A stretch of 46,930 nucleotides of DNA from Streptomyces corynorhini (GCF_003346515.1 NZ_QQNA01000070.1:1-46930), one strand, 5' to 3'; numbered from the stretch's first letter, positions 1 to 7,956 are shown. Notes: generated from the sequence alone by a model not told the origin. A program made the numbers and translations.

Positions 1-351
1 TCCGGCAGCGGCGGCGGCTCCGTGGTCTTCGCGCCCGGTGTCGGCGGTCCGCGCGACTACCGGCTGGCCGAGCCGAGCGACGAGGACTTCGACGAAGGCG
101 ACGAGGGCCATTTCGTCCCGCCGGAGCCGCCGCCGCTGCCGGAGAGCGATGTGACCTCCAGGTTCGCCTGGCTCGCCGTGGTCGGCGGCCCGGTGCTGAT
201 GCTGGTCGCCGTGCTGCTCCAGTGGGAGATGACCTGGTGGCTGACGACGGTCTGTATCGGCGGCTTCCTGGGCGGCTTCGCCACCCTGGTGGCCAGGATG
301 AACGCGGAGGACGACGAGAGCGACGACCCGGGGCGCGGCGCGGTCGTCTGA
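1..351 (+). CDS. Membrane protein, 5'-truncated by the window edge
   Basis: The reading frame is open from base 1 and stops with TGA at 349-351, so the gene begins upstream of the window. A GTG at 22 is possible, but the preceding codons (Ser/Gly-rich) look like a continuing linker. The visible part has an acidic, proline-rich cytoplasmic stretch rich in Glu/Asp and PPEP-like residues. Two hydrophobic segments follow (about residues 50-68 and 72-90 of the GTG-started form), separated by only a few residues, and then an acidic tail. This is the layout of small two-helix actinobacterial proteins of unknown role that sit beside the glucokinase gene in Streptomyces. No catalytic motif is visible. 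It converges on the next gene. Confidence 0.7.
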   Translation, partial: SGSGGGSVVFAPGVGGPRDYRLAEPSDEDFDEGDEGHFVPPEPPPLPESDVTSRFAWLAVVGGPVLMLVAVLLQWEMTWWLTTVCIGGFLGGFATLVARMNAEDDESDDPGRGAVV

Positions 352-356
352 CGCCT

Positions 357-390
357 GCCCGGTGCGGCCCGCCGCCCGGCGGCCCCGGGC
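357..390. terminator. Hairpin between convergent genes
   Basis: Outer arms GCCCGG / CCGGGC enclose an inner GCCGCC / GGCGGC stem in the 43-bp gap between two convergent stop codons. It could serve as a bidirectional terminator. There is no U-tract, as is common in Streptomyces. Confidence 0.45.
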
Positions 391-394
391 GCGG

Positions 395-1147
395 TCAGGA
401 CGCGGGTACGCGCAGGGCGGCCAGCACCGGAAGGTGATCGGTGGCCGCCCGCAGATCGGCCCCGGTGACGCCGGGCAGCCCGCGCGGCACGCCGCAGCCG
501 AGGACCTCGATCCCCTCCGTGACGAACACCGCGTCGATGCGCTGCCGGGGATCGGCGGGCGTCGAGGTGTACTCGTCCCCCCAGGGGCTGACGGCCCAGC
601 AGTCCCGCAGCGCCCCGGCGAGCAGCCGGAAACTCCGGCCGGTGGGCCGGTCGTTGAGGTCACCGGCCGCGATGGCGTACGGCACGTCCAGCGCGGCCAG
701 CCGCTCGAGCAGCGCCCCGGCCTGGGTGTGGCGCTCCGCGGCCCGCAGGCTCAGATGGCAGCTGAGCAGCCCGAAGCGGGCGCCGCCGATCCGTACGACG
801 GCCGTCGCGAAGCCGCGCCGGTGCAGCCCGGGGGTGCGGGGCAGCAGGATGTCCTCGGTCCGCTCGACCGTGACGCGCAGCGAGCAGAGCAGCAGCGGCC
901 CGGTGGCGGGGGCGCCGCCGCCGAGGACGACGAGGCCGGTGTGCGCGGCCAGCCAGGCGGCGCGCTTGCGCCAGCGGAAGAACCGCGGCGCTTCCTGGAC
1001 GAGGACCACATCGGGGGCGCAGGCGCTGATCACCCGCGCCAGCGCGGCCCGGTCGTCGCGCATCGAGCGGATGTTGTAGCTGAGCACCCGGATCAGGGCC
1101 GAACCATCCGGTCCGGTGCCGGAGTCGGGCAGCGTGGGCATCGCCAT
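395..1147 (-). CDS. Endonuclease/exonuclease/phosphatase family protein
   Basis: A 250-residue protein of the EEP (DNase I-like) fold. Visible motifs in order are LSYNIRSM near the start (metal-binding Asn), DVVLVQEAP (catalytic Glu), LLSCHLSL (His), AAGDLNDRP (Asp/Asn metal and catalytic pair), RIDAVFV, and TDHLPVLA near the C-terminus (terminal Asp-His). All hallmark residues are present, so it should be an active metal-dependent phosphoesterase. Whether it cuts nucleic acid, inositol phosphate or lipid cannot be told. The frame is open far upstream, but that extension is low-complexity Arg/Ser/Cys encoded by a 15-bp tandem repeat, so I place the start at ATG 1147 (a second ATG lies at 1141). 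No strong ribosome binding site is visible at either. Confidence 0.8.
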   Translation of the reverse strand: MAMPTLPDSGTGPDGSALIRVLSYNIRSMRDDRAALARVISACAPDVVLVQEAPRFFRWRKRAAWLAAHTGLVVLGGGAPATGPLLLCSLRVTVERTEDILLPRTPGLHRRGFATAVVRIGGARFGLLSCHLSLRAAERHTQAGALLERLAALDVPYAIAAGDLNDRPTGRSFRLLAGALRDCWAVSPWGDEYTSTPADPRQRIDAVFVTEGIEVLGCGVPRGLPGVTGADLRAATDHLPVLAALRVPAS

Positions 1148-1218
1148 GGGACCAACGTAGCGGTACGGAGCGGGCGGTACGCGCCGACACCGGCGGACCG
1201 CCGGAAGCCCGCGGCGCC

Positions 1219-1408
1219 CGGTACACGGAGGTCCCGCACGGACACGCCGGGCACGAGGGCGCCCGGTACGAGGGAGTCCGGCACGAAAACGTCCGGCACG
1301 AACACACCCACACGAAGACGCCCCGCACGAAGAAATCCGGCGCGAAGGGGTCCGGCGCGAACACACCCGCACGAAGAAGTCCCGCACGAAGACGCCCCGC
1401 ACGAAAAC
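1219..1408. repeat. Degenerate 15-bp tandem repeat array
   Basis: About 12-13 imperfect units, consensus CCGCACGAAGACGCC with variation at several positions, occupy most of the gap between glkA and the EEP-fold gene. Because the unit is a multiple of three it holds a frame open on the minus strand, giving a false N-terminal extension of the EEP protein. Function unknown. Confidence 0.8.
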
Positions 1409-1440
1409 GCCCGCCGTATCCCCTGACGGATACGGCGGGC
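1409..1440 (-). terminator. Rho-independent terminator of glkA
   Basis: A perfect 13-bp inverted repeat (GCCCGCCGTATCC / its complement) with a 6-nt loop lies 22 bp after the glkA stop codon. On the minus strand it is followed by GTTTTC, a short U-tract. This is a canonical intrinsic terminator. Confidence 0.85.
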
Positions 1441-1462
1441 CAGGTATCCCGAGTGCCGCCGC

Positions 1463-2404
1463 TCAGCCCTGCCGGGCGAGGTCGGCGGCGCCGACCAGCC
1501 CCGCCTCGCCGCCCAGTTGGGCCGCGAGCACCTGGGCGTGCGGACGCCACTCGCCGCCGATGAGCCAGCGGCGGAACGACTTGCGGATCGGGTCGAGGAC
1601 CAGCTCGCCCTCGTCCGAGACGCCGCCGCCCACGATGAACGCGGACGGGTCGAAGAGCGAGGCCAGGTCGGCCAGTCCGGCGCCCGCCCAACGGGCCAGC
1701 TCCCGGAAGGAGTCGATGGCCACCGGGTCGCCCGCGCGGGCGGCGCCGCTGATGTGCCGCCCCTCGATGCCCTCCGGTGTGCCGTCGCCGAGGCCGAGCA
1801 GTATCTCCGCGTTCTCCGGCGTCGCGTTGGCGCGCTGCTTCGCGTACCGGACGAGGGCGCGCCCCGACGCGTACTGCTCCCAGCAGCCCTGGCTGCCGCA
1901 GCCGCACAGCAGCCCGTCCGGCACGACCCGGATGTGGCCGAACTCGGCGGCCACGCCGAAGCGTCCGCGCCGCAGCTTGTTGCCGATGATGATGCCGCCG
2001 CCGAGCCCGGTGCCCAGCGTGATGCAGATGACGTCCTCGTGGCCCTGGCCCGCGCCGAACTTGTACTCGCCCCAGGCCGCCGCGTTCGCGTCGTTCTCCA
2101 CGACGACCGGCAGTCCGACCCGCTGCTCGACCTTGTCCTTGAGCGGCTCGTGACGCCAGTTGATGTTGGGAGCGAAGAGGACGGTGGCGCGCTTGTCGTC
2201 CACATAGCCGGCGGCGCCGATGCCGACGGCCTCGATCCGGTGCCCCTCGCCCGCGCCGGAGACGGCGGTGCAGATCGCGTCGACGATGCCTTCGGCGGTC
2301 GACGGAGTGGGCACCTTGTGCGTCTCCAGGATGGTGCCCTCTTCGTCGACCACGCCCGCCGCGATCTTCGTGCCGCCGATGTCGACGCCGATGGTGAGTC
2401 CCAT
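1463..2404 (-). CDS. glkA: ROK-family glucokinase
   Basis: This cytoplasmic enzyme phosphorylates glucose with ATP. In Streptomyces the ROK glucokinase is also central to carbon catabolite repression. The 313-residue length is normal for the family. The N-terminus has the ATP-binding phosphate loop IGVDIGGTK. The sugar-binding END-NAAAWGE segment and LGTGLGGGII follow, then EFGHIRV, and the ROK zinc motif CGCGSQGCWE at residues 167-176 with all cysteines present. The ATG at 2404 is preceded by GAGGG at good spacing. The gene has its own strong terminator downstream. The DUF5304-type gene upstream is on the same strand, 66 bp away, and could be cotranscribed. Confidence 0.95.
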   Translation of the reverse strand: MGLTIGVDIGGTKIAAGVVDEEGTILETHKVPTPSTAEGIVDAICTAVSGAGEGHRIEAVGIGAAGYVDDKRATVLFAPNINWRHEPLKDKVEQRVGLPVVVENDANAAAWGEYKFGAGQGHEDVICITLGTGLGGGIIIGNKLRRGRFGVAAEFGHIRVVPDGLLCGCGSQGCWEQYASGRALVRYAKQRANATPENAEILLGLGDGTPEGIEGRHISGAARAGDPVAIDSFRELARWAGAGLADLASLFDPSAFIVGGGVSDEGELVLDPIRKSFRRWLIGGEWRPHAQVLAAQLGGEAGLVGAADLARQG

Positions 2405-2470
2405 GTGTCCCTCAGTTTTCGGTCGAGCCCCGCTGGGGCCAACCGTACCCGAGGGCGGGCGCCCGACCGG

Positions 2471-2977
2471 TCAGTCCAGGTCGATGTGGCCGTCGGAAGC
2501 GGGGCCTTCGCCGTTGCCCTCGGGTCCGGGACGGCCGGCGGAATCGCCCCGGGGATCCGAGGGATCGTCGGACGCGCGGGTCCCCGCCGCGGGCTCCGGG
2601 GCGTCGCCCCGCGTCCAGCGGGCCTCCTGGCCCTCGACGGCGGAGCGGTACGCGGCGAGAAGCTCCCCACCGGCGGCGGCGAGATGGTCGAAGACGTCGG
2701 GGTTGCGCTCGATGACGGGCTCGACGACCGCCTTGGCCTGCTGGACGAACTGCTGGACGGCGCCCTGCGCGGCCATCCCGAACAGCGGGTTCTGCAGGGA
2801 GGAGACCTTGTCCGCGACGGCGTCGACCAGCTTGCGCAGCTCCTCGGCCGCGGAGCCGGGCGGCGGCCCGTAGGCGGCGCGGCGGCGCGCCTTCTCCGCC
2901 TCCAGGTCCTCGGCGCACGCCGTGGCCCAGGCGTCGGGGTCGGGATCGGCGGCGGGACGCTCGGTGGCTTCGCTCAT
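2471..2977 (-). CDS. DUF5304-type conserved protein
   Basis: A 168-residue soluble, acidic protein without signal peptide or membrane segment. The N-terminal half (about residues 10-110) is predicted helical, with a conserved-looking core WATACAEDLEAEKARRR followed by amphipathic helices ending near AAYRSAVEGQEARW. The last ~50 residues are Pro/Gly/Asp/Glu-rich and probably disordered. This matches the actinomycete family annotated DUF5304, found beside glkA and the ArsA-like ATPase. Function unknown. ATG 2977 is preceded by GGGAG at 6-nt spacing. Confidence 0.75.
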   Translation of the reverse strand: MSEATERPAADPDPDAWATACAEDLEAEKARRRAAYGPPPGSAAEELRKLVDAVADKVSSLQNPLFGMAAQGAVQQFVQQAKAVVEPVIERNPDVFDHLAAAGGELLAAYRSAVEGQEARWTRGDAPEPAAGTRASDDPSDPRGDSAGRPGPEGNGEGPASDGHIDLD

Positions 2978-3066
2978 GGGGTACTCCCGCGTCGGGTGCC
3001 GGTCCTTCCACCAAGGGCAGCGGAAGGGTGCTCACCTTCGACGGTACCCGAACGGCGCGCGGTCGT

Positions 3067-4227
3067 TCAGGCGGTGCGCGGCCACAGCCCTGGATCGGGT
3101 GTGAAGCGGACCCGCAGCACGCCGTCCGTGAGGGCCGCGCCGGTGACCGTGCAGCGGCGCAGCGCCGACGGCAGGGGTACGGCGCGGTGGAACGGGCCGA
3201 CGCCGAGAAGGAGTTCGTCGTCCCGGCGGACCAGGCTCAGCTCGCTCTTGACGGCGCCGGGCAGCGGTACGCACCAGACGAGGAGGTTCTCCTCGGCGAG
3301 CCGGTCCTCGACCGGCCACGGGGCCCGGTCGGCGCCCGCGCCGACGGCGGCGGCGCCGAGGAGCGCGAGATCGTCGGCGCCCCGGGGGTCGCGGCCCAGG
3401 TGGCGGGTCTCGTGCGTGGCGGGCCACTCCTCGGACCACTCGTCCAGGCATTTGCGCTGCTGGGCGGCGAGCGTGGTCAGCCAGGCACCGGCGTCGGGCG
3501 GCAGCACCCGGTTGGCGACGACGGTGTCGGCGCGCAGGCCGTACAGCGCGAGCGCGCCGCGGGCGGAGCGCAGCGCCTCGGCCGCTGCGGGGCCGGGCTC
3601 GGCGACCAGCCGTACGGTCGTCCCGGGGTCCTCGATCAGCGCCTGTACGGCGGCGAGCCCCTCGTCCCAGCGGGCGGCGGCCTCGTACAGCCACTGCGCG
3701 GGCATGGGTATCCCGGCGAGCTGGGCCATCATCGGGCGCAGCGCGCGGGCGGCCTGGCGTTCCCGGGGCAGCAGTCGGCGCAGGTAGCGGCGCAGCTGTT
3801 CGGGCAGGGCGAGCAGGGCGAGGGCCTCCGGCAGCGCGGGCAGGTCGACGACGACCGTGTCCCAGTGGCCCTCGGCGGCCCGGCGCACCGCGTGCAGCAG
3901 GGCGGACTGCCGGGCGCCGGGGAGTTCGGTGATCTCCTCGGCGGCGAGCGGGCGGGCGCCGAGCAGGTCGAGTCCGGTGGCGAGGCGCTCCTGCAGGGCG
4001 AGGGTCTCGGCGCGGAAGTGCTCCGCAGGGTCGATGCCCGCGACCCACAGACCGGGCTCGGCCTCGACGGGGTCCGGGCCCGGGGAGACGCCGAGGGGGC
4101 CGTCGAGACGGTCGCCGGAGAGCAGCAGGACGCGCCCGCCGCCGTCCCGGGCGGCGGCCAGCGCGGTGGCGGCGGCGACGGTGGTACGGCCCGAGCCGCC
4201 GGGGCCGGTGACGAGGACCGTACGCAC
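3067..4227 (-). CDS. ArsA/GET3-like P-loop ATPase
   Basis: A 386-residue protein beginning with the P-loop GPGGSGRTT (residues 8-16), the fold of ArsA/GET3 anion-pump and tail-anchor ATPases. It continues with a VVVDLPALPEALALLALPEQL segment equivalent to the switch region and an ARPLAAEEITELPGA element. The signature lysine and the Walker A lysine of ArsA (GKGGVGKT) are replaced by Pro and Arg, so ATP chemistry may be altered. The start GTG 4227 lies 5 bp after the stop of the SRPBCC gene, indicating one operon. The same pair, from memory, occurs in mycobacteria (Rv2184c-Rv2185c). No arsenic genes are nearby, so arsenite export is unlikely. The true role is unknown. Confidence 0.8.
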   Translation of the reverse strand: MRTVLVTGPGGSGRTTVAAATALAAARDGGGRVLLLSGDRLDGPLGVSPGPDPVEAEPGLWVAGIDPAEHFRAETLALQERLATGLDLLGARPLAAEEITELPGARQSALLHAVRRAAEGHWDTVVVDLPALPEALALLALPEQLRRYLRRLLPRERQAARALRPMMAQLAGIPMPAQWLYEAAARWDEGLAAVQALIEDPGTTVRLVAEPGPAAAEALRSARGALALYGLRADTVVANRVLPPDAGAWLTTLAAQQRKCLDEWSEEWPATHETRHLGRDPRGADDLALLGAAAVGAGADRAPWPVEDRLAEENLLVWCVPLPGAVKSELSLVRRDDELLLGVGPFHRAVPLPSALRRCTVTGAALTDGVLRVRFTPDPGLWPRTA

Positions 4228-4232
4228 GGGGA

Positions 4233-4703
4233 TCAGGCTCCAGGACCGGCTTCGGCGGGCCGCTCGGGGCCGCCGGACTCGACGCGCTTCTTGAGACCGG
4301 CGAGGGCCCGGTCGATGATGACCTTCTCGGCCTTGCGCTTGATCATGCCGAGCATGGGGATCTTGACGTCGACGGTGAGCCGGTAGGTGACCTCGGTGCC
4401 GCCGGCGACGGGCGCGAGGAGGTACGTACCGTCCAGGGCGCGCAGCATCTGGGACTTGACCAGCGTCCAGCTGACCTCGTTGTCGCCGGTCCAGGTGTAG
4501 GCGAGGGTGTGGTCGTCCTTGATCGCTCCGGCGTCCAGGACCAGCCTGACCTGCTCGGCGCGGCCCCGGTCGTCGGTGGCCAGCACCTCGGCCTCCTTCA
4601 CCTCACCGGTCCAGTCCGGGTAGCGGGCGAAGTCGGCGATCACGCCCATGACGTCGGCCGGTGCCGCCTCGATCGTGATGCTCGAACTGGTGTGTTCCGC
4701 CAT
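4233..4703 (-). CDS. SRPBCC (START/Bet v1-like) family protein
   Basis: A 156-residue protein with the polyketide-cyclase/dehydrase lipid-binding fold. It opens with the SSSITIEAAPADVMGVIADFARYPDW signature (strand, then the helix that closes the pocket), followed by strands around VRLVLDAGAIKDDHTLAYTW and GTYLLAPVAGGTEVTYRLTVDV, and a long C-terminal helix ending in LKKRVES. It probably binds a hydrophobic ligand; the ligand is unknown. ATG 4703 has AAAGG 8 nt upstream. It is the first gene of an operon with the ArsA-like ATPase. The mycobacterial equivalent is, from memory, TB16.3/Rv2185c. Confidence 0.85.
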   Translation of the reverse strand: MAEHTSSSITIEAAPADVMGVIADFARYPDWTGEVKEAEVLATDDRGRAEQVRLVLDAGAIKDDHTLAYTWTGDNEVSWTLVKSQMLRALDGTYLLAPVAGGTEVTYRLTVDVKIPMLGMIKRKAEKVIIDRALAGLKKRVESGGPERPAEAGPGA

Positions 4704-4837
4704 CGCCGTGCCTTTCGGGTGCCTGGGTGCGCGGTGTGCAGGCTATCGCGAGTGCGCCGGTCCGCTCCGCCCGGTCCTGGGCCTTTCGTTCGCGGTCCGT
4801 GGCCCCGCGGCCGGATCCGGCCGGGCGCGCGGGCGCC

Positions 4838-5605
4838 TCACCACTCCAGGGTCCAGGGCCGCCCGGTGGCGGCGAAGTGCCCGACGTTCACGCACTCCGT
4901 GGCGCCGACGCGCATCCGGCGGGCGAGCGGCTGGTGGACATGGCCGAACAGCGCGTACCGCGGCTTCGTGCGGCGCACGGCGGCCAGCAGGGCGCGGCTG
5001 CCGCGCTCGAAGCGGCGCGCGACGGTGTCGTACGTCAGCTCGGGCACGTCCGGCGGTATGTGCGAGCACAGCACGTCCACCTCGCCGAGCGCCTCGACCT
5101 TGGCGGCGTACTCCTCGTCGGAGATCTCGTAGGGCGTGCGCATGGGCGTGGTGAGCCCGCCGCCGACGAAGCCGAAGACCCGGCCGCCCAGCTCGACGCG
5201 GTCCCCGTCGAGCACGGTGGTGCCGGGCCCGGCGTACTCGGGCCAGAGTCGGGGGATATCGACATTGCCGTAGGTCGCGTACGTCGGAGTGGGCAGGGCG
5301 GCGAAGAGTTCGGCGTACTGGCGTCGCACGGCGCCCTCGATGGCGGTGGCAGGTTCGACGTCGAGCCCGGCCCACAGTTCGCGCCCGAACGCGTGGGCCT
5401 CCTCGAAGCGGCGGGCGGTGCGCAGTTCGACGAGCCGGTCGGCGTTGGCCGCGCCGAAGAGGTCGGGGAAGATGCCCCGCGAGTGGTCCGCGTAGTCGAG
5501 GAAGAGCACGAGATCACCGAGACAGATCAGGGCGTCGGCGCCGTCCCCGGCCGTGGCGAGATCCCGCGCGTTCCCATGCACATCGCTGACCACATTGACT
5601 CGCAT
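4838..5605 (-). CDS. Calcineurin-like metallophosphoesterase
   Basis: A 255-residue cytoplasmic phosphoesterase with the full dimetal signature: SDVHGN at the N-terminus, CLGDLV (GD), YGNVD (GN-D in place of GNHD), CSHIPPD and FGHVHQP. The GNVD variant means the usual His after GN is missing, as in several YfcE-like or MPE-family members. It sits alone on its strand. I prefer ATG 5605 over GTG 5614 because AGGGTGA lies at correct spacing before 5605. Substrate unknown; phosphodiester or nucleotide substrates are typical of the family. Confidence 0.8.
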   Translation of the reverse strand: MRVNVVSDVHGNARDLATAGDGADALICLGDLVLFLDYADHSRGIFPDLFGAANADRLVELRTARRFEEAHAFGRELWAGLDVEPATAIEGAVRRQYAELFAALPTPTYATYGNVDIPRLWPEYAGPGTTVLDGDRVELGGRVFGFVGGGLTTPMRTPYEISDEEYAAKVEALGEVDVLCSHIPPDVPELTYDTVARRFERGSRALLAAVRRTKPRYALFGHVHQPLARRMRVGATECVNVGHFAATGRPWTLEW

Positions 5606-5640
5606 GGTATTCACCCTAGGCCCTGCCCTCGGAGCAGCGC

Positions 5641-5895
5641 CGTCCGCCCAGAGGGCGGGGTCGACGGCGTCCGGTGCGCCGCGCTCGCTGCGCTCCGTCC
5701 GTGTCCCTCCGCCTCGTCCCTCCGCCTCGTCCCTCCGCCTCGGCGTTTGACGCGTCCTTCGGATGCCGAGCGCTCCCGCACGGCGGAGGGTCGCCCCCGA
5801 ACCGGCATGTACCGGGGTGACCCCTACAAGGCGGCGAGCGTGCCTGCCAGACGCCGCGGGACAGGCGGGACCGTGAAGACGGGGCCCAGAACCCC
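5641..5895 (+). repeat. Dispersed repeat, copy A
   Basis: This segment matches 14628-14845 in the same orientation. The most conserved core runs from about 5743 to 5870 without indels (TTGAC-CGTCCTTCGGATG, then a GC-rich stretch to ACAGGCGGG). Copy A is longer because a 13-bp unit TCCCTCCGCCTCG is triplicated at 5704-5742. It contains a CCGCCC/GGGCGG hairpin at 5644-5658 and a long imperfect stem (CCTCCGCC...GGCGGAGG with inner CTCGGC/GCCGAG). There is no coding capacity conserved between copies beyond one interrupted minus-strand frame. Confidence 0.85.
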
Positions 5896-6018
5896 GCCGA
5901 CACCGCGGGCAGTGGGGGCTGGACCTGCGCTTCCGTGCCGGGGTTCACGGACGTGGACTACTGTGCGCGAAGTACCGTCAATTTCGTGTGACGCAGGGAA
6001 CATCGGCCGGGACCCTCT

Positions 6019-6043
6019 ATCGGTGGGTGAGTACCGATGGGTA
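6019..6043. promoter_or_regulatory. Candidate operator upstream of fadD
   Basis: Two overlapping inverted repeats, ATCGGT-N8-ACCGAT (6019-6038) and TACC-N4-GGTA (6032-6043), lie about 110 bp before the fadD start. They have the size of TetR/GntR-type operators that often control acyl-CoA ligases. No regulator can be named. Confidence 0.35.
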
Positions 6044-6151
6044 ACGTCCGGGCAGTCCAGTCGTGCTCGCCCCGTCGAGCACCTGCCCGTCTTGGACCGC
6101 AGCCGGCACACACAGAGCCGTGGCGCCGGCGCCCGATGAGGAGCAGCAGTC

Positions 6152-7948
6152 TTGCGCGAGTTCAGCCTTCCGGCACTGTACGAGGTCCCCTCGGACGGCA
6201 ATCTGACCGATCTCATCCGGCGCAACGCCACTCAGCACCCCGAGGTGGCGGTGCTGGCCCGCAAGGTGGACGGCGTCTGGACGGACGTCACCGCCACCCA
6301 GTTCCTCGCCGAGGTACGAGCGGCGGCCAAGGGGCTGATCGCGGCGGGCGTGGAGCCGGGCGACCGGGTCGCGCTGATGTCGCGCACCCGCTTCGAGTGG
6401 GTGCTGCTCGACTTCGCGATCTGGAGCGCGGGCGGCGTGACCGTCCCGGTGTACGAGACCAGCTCGGCCGAACAGGTGCGCTGGATCCTCGGCGACTCGG
6501 GCGCGGTCGCGGCGATCGTGGAGAACGCCGACCACGCCGCCCTCGTGGAGTCCGTACGGGACAGCGCGTCCGGTCTGCGCGACGTCTGGCAGATCGACAA
6601 GGACGGCGTCGACGAGCTGGTCTCGGCCGGCGCGGACATCTCCGAGGAGACGGTCGACGCGCGTGCCACCGCCGTGCGGGCCGACGATCCCGCGACCATC
6701 GTCTACACCTCGGGTACCACCGGCCGCCCCAAGGGCTGCGTGCTGACGCACCGCAACTTCTTCGCGGAGGTCGGCAACGCGGTCGAGCGGCTCAAGCCCC
6801 TCTTCCGCACCGGCGACAGCTCCATCCTGCTCTTCCTCCCGGCCGCGCACGTCTTCGGGCGGCAGATCGAGGTGGCGGCGGTGATGGCGCCCGTCAAGCT
6901 GGGCTGCGTACCGGACATCTCGAACCTGACCGAGGAGCTGGCCGCGTTCCGGCCGACGCTGATCCTCGGTGTGCCGCGCGTCTTCGAGAAGGTCTACAAC
7001 GGGGCGCGGGCCAAGGCCCAGGCCGACGGCAAGGGAGCGGTCTTCGACCGGGCCGCGCACACGGCGATCGCGTACAGCCGGGCCCTGTCCACCCCGCGCG
7101 GCCCCTCCCTGGGCCTGCGGATCCGCCACAAGGTCTTCGACAAGCTGGTGTACGGCAAGCTGCGCGCGGTGCTCGGCGGCCGCAGCGAGTACGCCATCTC
7201 CGGCGGGGCCGCGCTCGGCGAGCGGCTGGGCCACTTCTACCGGGGCATCGGCTTCACGGTGCTGGAGGGGTACGGACTGACCGAGACCTGCTCGGCCAGC
7301 GCCTTCAACCCGTGGGACCGGCAGAAGATCGGCACGGTCGGCCAGCCGCTGCCCGGCTCGGTCGTACGGATCGCCGACGACGGCGAGGTGCTGCTGCACG
7401 GCGAGCACCTGTTCACGGGCTACTGGAACAACCCGGAGGCCACGGCGGAGGCGCTGGCGGACGGCTGGTTCCACACCGGGGACATCGGCACGCTGGACGA
7501 GGACGGCTATCTCTCCATCACCGGCCGCAAGAAGGAGATCCTCGTCACGGCGGGCGGCAAGAACGTCGCCCCCGCCGTCATCGAGGACCGCGTCAGGGCG
7601 CACGCGCTGGTGGCGGAGTGCATGGTCGTCGGCGACGGCCGCCCCTTCGTGGCCGCGCTGATCACCCTGGACGAAGAGTTCCTGGCCCGCTGGGCCACCG
7701 GCCACGGCAAGGGCCCCGACTCCACGGCGGCGACGCTGCGGGACGATCCGGAGCTGCTCGCGGAGGTCCAGCGGGCGGTGGACGAGGGCAACGCGGCGGT
7801 GTCCAAGGCCGAGTCGGTACGGAAGTTCCGGGTACTGCCGGGGCAGTTCACGCAGGAGGCGGGGCACATCACGCCGTCGCTGAAGCTGAAGCGGAGCGTG
7901 GTGACGACGGAGTTCGCCGAGGAGATCGAGGCGCTCTACCGGCGCTGA
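6152..7948 (+). CDS. Long-chain fatty-acid-CoA ligase (FadD15-like)
   Basis: This enzyme activates long-chain fatty acids to acyl-CoA via acyl-AMP, feeding lipid turnover and beta-oxidation. The 598-residue protein has the adenylate-forming P-loop YTSGTTGRPKG at residues 185-195, the acyl-binding region FLPAAHVFGRQIE, the EGYGLTET motif, the GWFHTGDIG hinge motif, GRKKEILVTAGGKN, and the C-terminal catalytic-lysine region near SLKLKRSVV. Length and motif set match the actinobacterial FadD11/FadD15 subgroup. The start is TTG 6152 with GAGGAG 8 nt upstream. From memory its mycobacterial counterpart (Rv2187) lies directly next to pimB', but here 6.9 kb of other DNA intervenes. Confidence 0.92.
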   Translation: MREFSLPALYEVPSDGNLTDLIRRNATQHPEVAVLARKVDGVWTDVTATQFLAEVRAAAKGLIAAGVEPGDRVALMSRTRFEWVLLDFAIWSAGGVTVPVYETSSAEQVRWILGDSGAVAAIVENADHAALVESVRDSASGLRDVWQIDKDGVDELVSAGADISEETVDARATAVRADDPATIVYTSGTTGRPKGCVLTHRNFFAEVGNAVERLKPLFRTGDSSILLFLPAAHVFGRQIEVAAVMAPVKLGCVPDISNLTEELAAFRPTLILGVPRVFEKVYNGARAKAQADGKGAVFDRAAHTAIAYSRALSTPRGPSLGLRIRHKVFDKLVYGKLRAVLGGRSEYAISGGAALGERLGHFYRGIGFTVLEGYGLTETCSASAFNPWDRQKIGTVGQPLPGSVVRIADDGEVLLHGEHLFTGYWNNPEATAEALADGWFHTGDIGTLDEDGYLSITGRKKEILVTAGGKNVAPAVIEDRVRAHALVAECMVVGDGRPFVAALITLDEEFLARWATGHGKGPDSTAATLRDDPELLAEVQRAVDEGNAAVSKAESVRKFRVLPGQFTQEAGHITPSLKLKRSVVTTEFAEEIEALYRR

Positions 7949-7956
7949 GGCCGTAC

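Larger units (their letters stand above)
5606..6151. other. 546-bp non-coding gap with repeat copy A and fadD promoter region
   Basis: No gene is supported here. The left half is occupied by dispersed repeat copy A, including a 13-bp triplication. The right half (about 5900-6151) should hold the fadD promoter and a candidate operator at 6019-6043. Short frames on the minus strand across the repeat give Arg/Ser-rich peptides that I regard as spurious. Confidence 0.7.

Noticed and set aside
1148..1402. N-terminal extension of the EEP-fold protein
   Set aside because: It is encoded by a 15-bp tandem repeat, gives low-complexity Arg/Ser/Cys sequence, and the conserved fold starts after ATG 1147.
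1219..1408. CRISPR array
   Set aside because: The units are contiguous and degenerate without unique spacers, and no cas genes are present.
1517..3787. Long plus-strand frame across glkA and downstream genes
   Set aside because: It spans three well-supported minus-strand genes and has no recognisable domain.
5611..5808. Small Arg/Ser-rich protein in repeat copy A (also in copy B)
   Set aside because: Copy A has an in-frame stop where copy B reads through, there is no ribosome-binding site, and the conservation follows base pairing and not codons.
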